Below are positions 4,975 to 5,550 of a stretch of 5,550 bases of DNA, in pieces; position 1 is the stretch's first letter; each line of letters begins with the position of its first letter. The position numbers and the translations under genes were made by a program. A model generated the notes under the pieces. It was not told the origin of the DNA and made no database searches. It saw only the letters and a program-made list of their open reading frames with translations. The stretch is taken from positions 1 through 5,550 of the forward strand of contig JBCBQC010000185.1 in the NCBI GenBank assembly GCA_039820405.1, read 5' to 3'. Source of the stretch: CALLVY01 sp937899855. GTDB taxonomy: Bacteria; Bacteroidota; Bacteroidia; Chitinophagales; Saprospiraceae.

Positions 4975-5550
4975 TCATTTACTGGAAAAGATGACGTGCC
5001 CAGATAATTTGCGTTTGGCCTTTTGGAAAGCTAAAAAGGGCAAAGCGACTTCGCAACAGGTACTAAGGTACCGGCAAAGGCTGGATACTAACTTAAGGGA
5101 GCTGAGGCACCAGATTTTGCTGGGGGAGGTAAACGTCGGGGAATATTTTTACTTCAAAATCTACGACCCCAAGGAGAGAGAAATCTGCGCCAGCGCTTTT
5201 TCCGAACAGGTACTTCATCATGCTTTGATGAATGTTTGCCATCCCTACTTTGATCGCGTACATATTTTTGACAGTTATGCCAGTAGGCCAGGTAAGGGAG
5301 TACATTTGGCGGTAAAAAGAGCAGCTAAGTACACCCGGCAATGGCCTTGGTATTTAAAAATGGACATTCGTCAGTTTTTTGCCAGTATCGATCATTCGAT
5401 CCTAAAAGGACAATTAGCTCGTTTGTTTAAAGAGCACAAATTGCTGGGGATTTTTGATCAAATCATTGACAGCTACCATAGATTGGGCACAAAAGGCCTT
5501 CCCATTGGGAATTTAAGCAGTCAATATTTTGCCAATCACTATTTGACCAC
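4961..5550 (+). CDS. DGR reverse transcriptase, 5' part (runs off window)
   Basis: An open frame from ATG 4961 continues to the window edge without a stop, giving 196 residues of a family usually ~300-400 aa long. RT blocks appear in order: KIYDPKEREICASAFSEQVL (66-85, block 1), DSYASRPGKGVHLA (104-117, block 2), YLKMDIRQFFASIDH (131-145, block 3/motif A, with catalytic Asp135), and GLPIGNLSSQYFAN (179-192, block 4). In block 4, IGNLSSQ fits the [LIV]GxxxSQ form that marks DGR RTs, where group II introns have QGxxxSP. The YxDD block lies beyond 5550 and cannot be checked. The basic N-terminus (KAKKGKAT, RYRQR) suits RNA binding. It would copy the template repeat into adenine-mutagenised cDNA that replaces the VR of the target gene. 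The start overlaps the HRDC gene's end (GATGAAAAG), so the two are probably translationally coupled. Confidence 0.94.
   Translation, partial: MKRVNHLLEKMTCPDNLRLAFWKAKKGKATSQQVLRYRQRLDTNLRELRHQILLGEVNVGEYFYFKIYDPKEREICASAFSEQVLHHALMNVCHPYFDRVHIFDSYASRPGKGVHLAVKRAAKYTRQWPWYLKMDIRQFFASIDHSILKGQLARLFKEHKLLGIFDQIIDSYHRLGTKGLPIGNLSSQYFANHYLT

Noticed and set aside
4961..5550. Group II intron or retron reverse transcriptase
   Set aside because: Block 4 reads IGNLSSQ, the DGR form, instead of QGxxxSP; no intron RNA domain or retron RNA was recognised, and the neighbouring VR-bearing target gene supports a DGR.
1..5550. CRISPR array
   Set aside because: No set of regularly spaced direct repeats is present; the only short tandem repeat (2614-2648) has two units.

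Overview
The window looks like chromosomal DNA of a Bacteroidota species. The tRNA-Glu begins with the G1-U72 acceptor pair typical of the phylum, one promoter-like site fits the Bacteroidota consensus (TTTG then TAnnTTTG), and the genes lack clear Shine-Dalgarno sequences. A Saprospiria-like member is my guess only; the sequence does not prove the class.

Left part (1-2427): two GC-rich housekeeping genes of lower glycolysis lie on the minus strand. They are gapA (glyceraldehyde-3-phosphate dehydrogenase) and, downstream of it, pgk (phosphoglycerate kinase). A strong terminator between them suggests mostly separate transcription units, although the enzymes catalyse consecutive steps. Bases 1-57 hold nothing I recognise.

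Middle part (2428-3585): a G-rich intergenic stretch with a short tandem repeat is followed by a promoter, a long hairpin, a tRNA-Glu(UUC) and a strong terminator. Then comes a decayed fragment of an IS256-family (Mutator-type) transposase on the minus strand. The last ~170 bp hold only a weak promoter candidate.

Right part (3586-5550): the plus strand carries most of a diversity-generating retroelement (DGR). In order it has a 271-aa formylglycine-generating-enzyme-like/C-type-lectin-fold target protein whose C-terminus is the variable repeat (VR), a structured 126-bp spacer, a 148-aa HRDC-domain accessory protein starting at GTG, and a reverse transcriptase. The RT overlaps the HRDC gene by 14 bp, runs off the window, and carries the DGR-type motif IGNLSSQ in place of the QGxxxSP of group II intron RTs.

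In the known DGR mechanism, the RT with its accessory protein copies a template repeat (TR) RNA with errors at adenines, and the cDNA replaces the VR, so the binding face of the target protein varies. I found no TR in the window; it is expected downstream of the RT. The cassette is visibly less GC-rich than pgk/gapA and sits beside a tRNA and an IS remnant, which suggests an accessory or acquired region.
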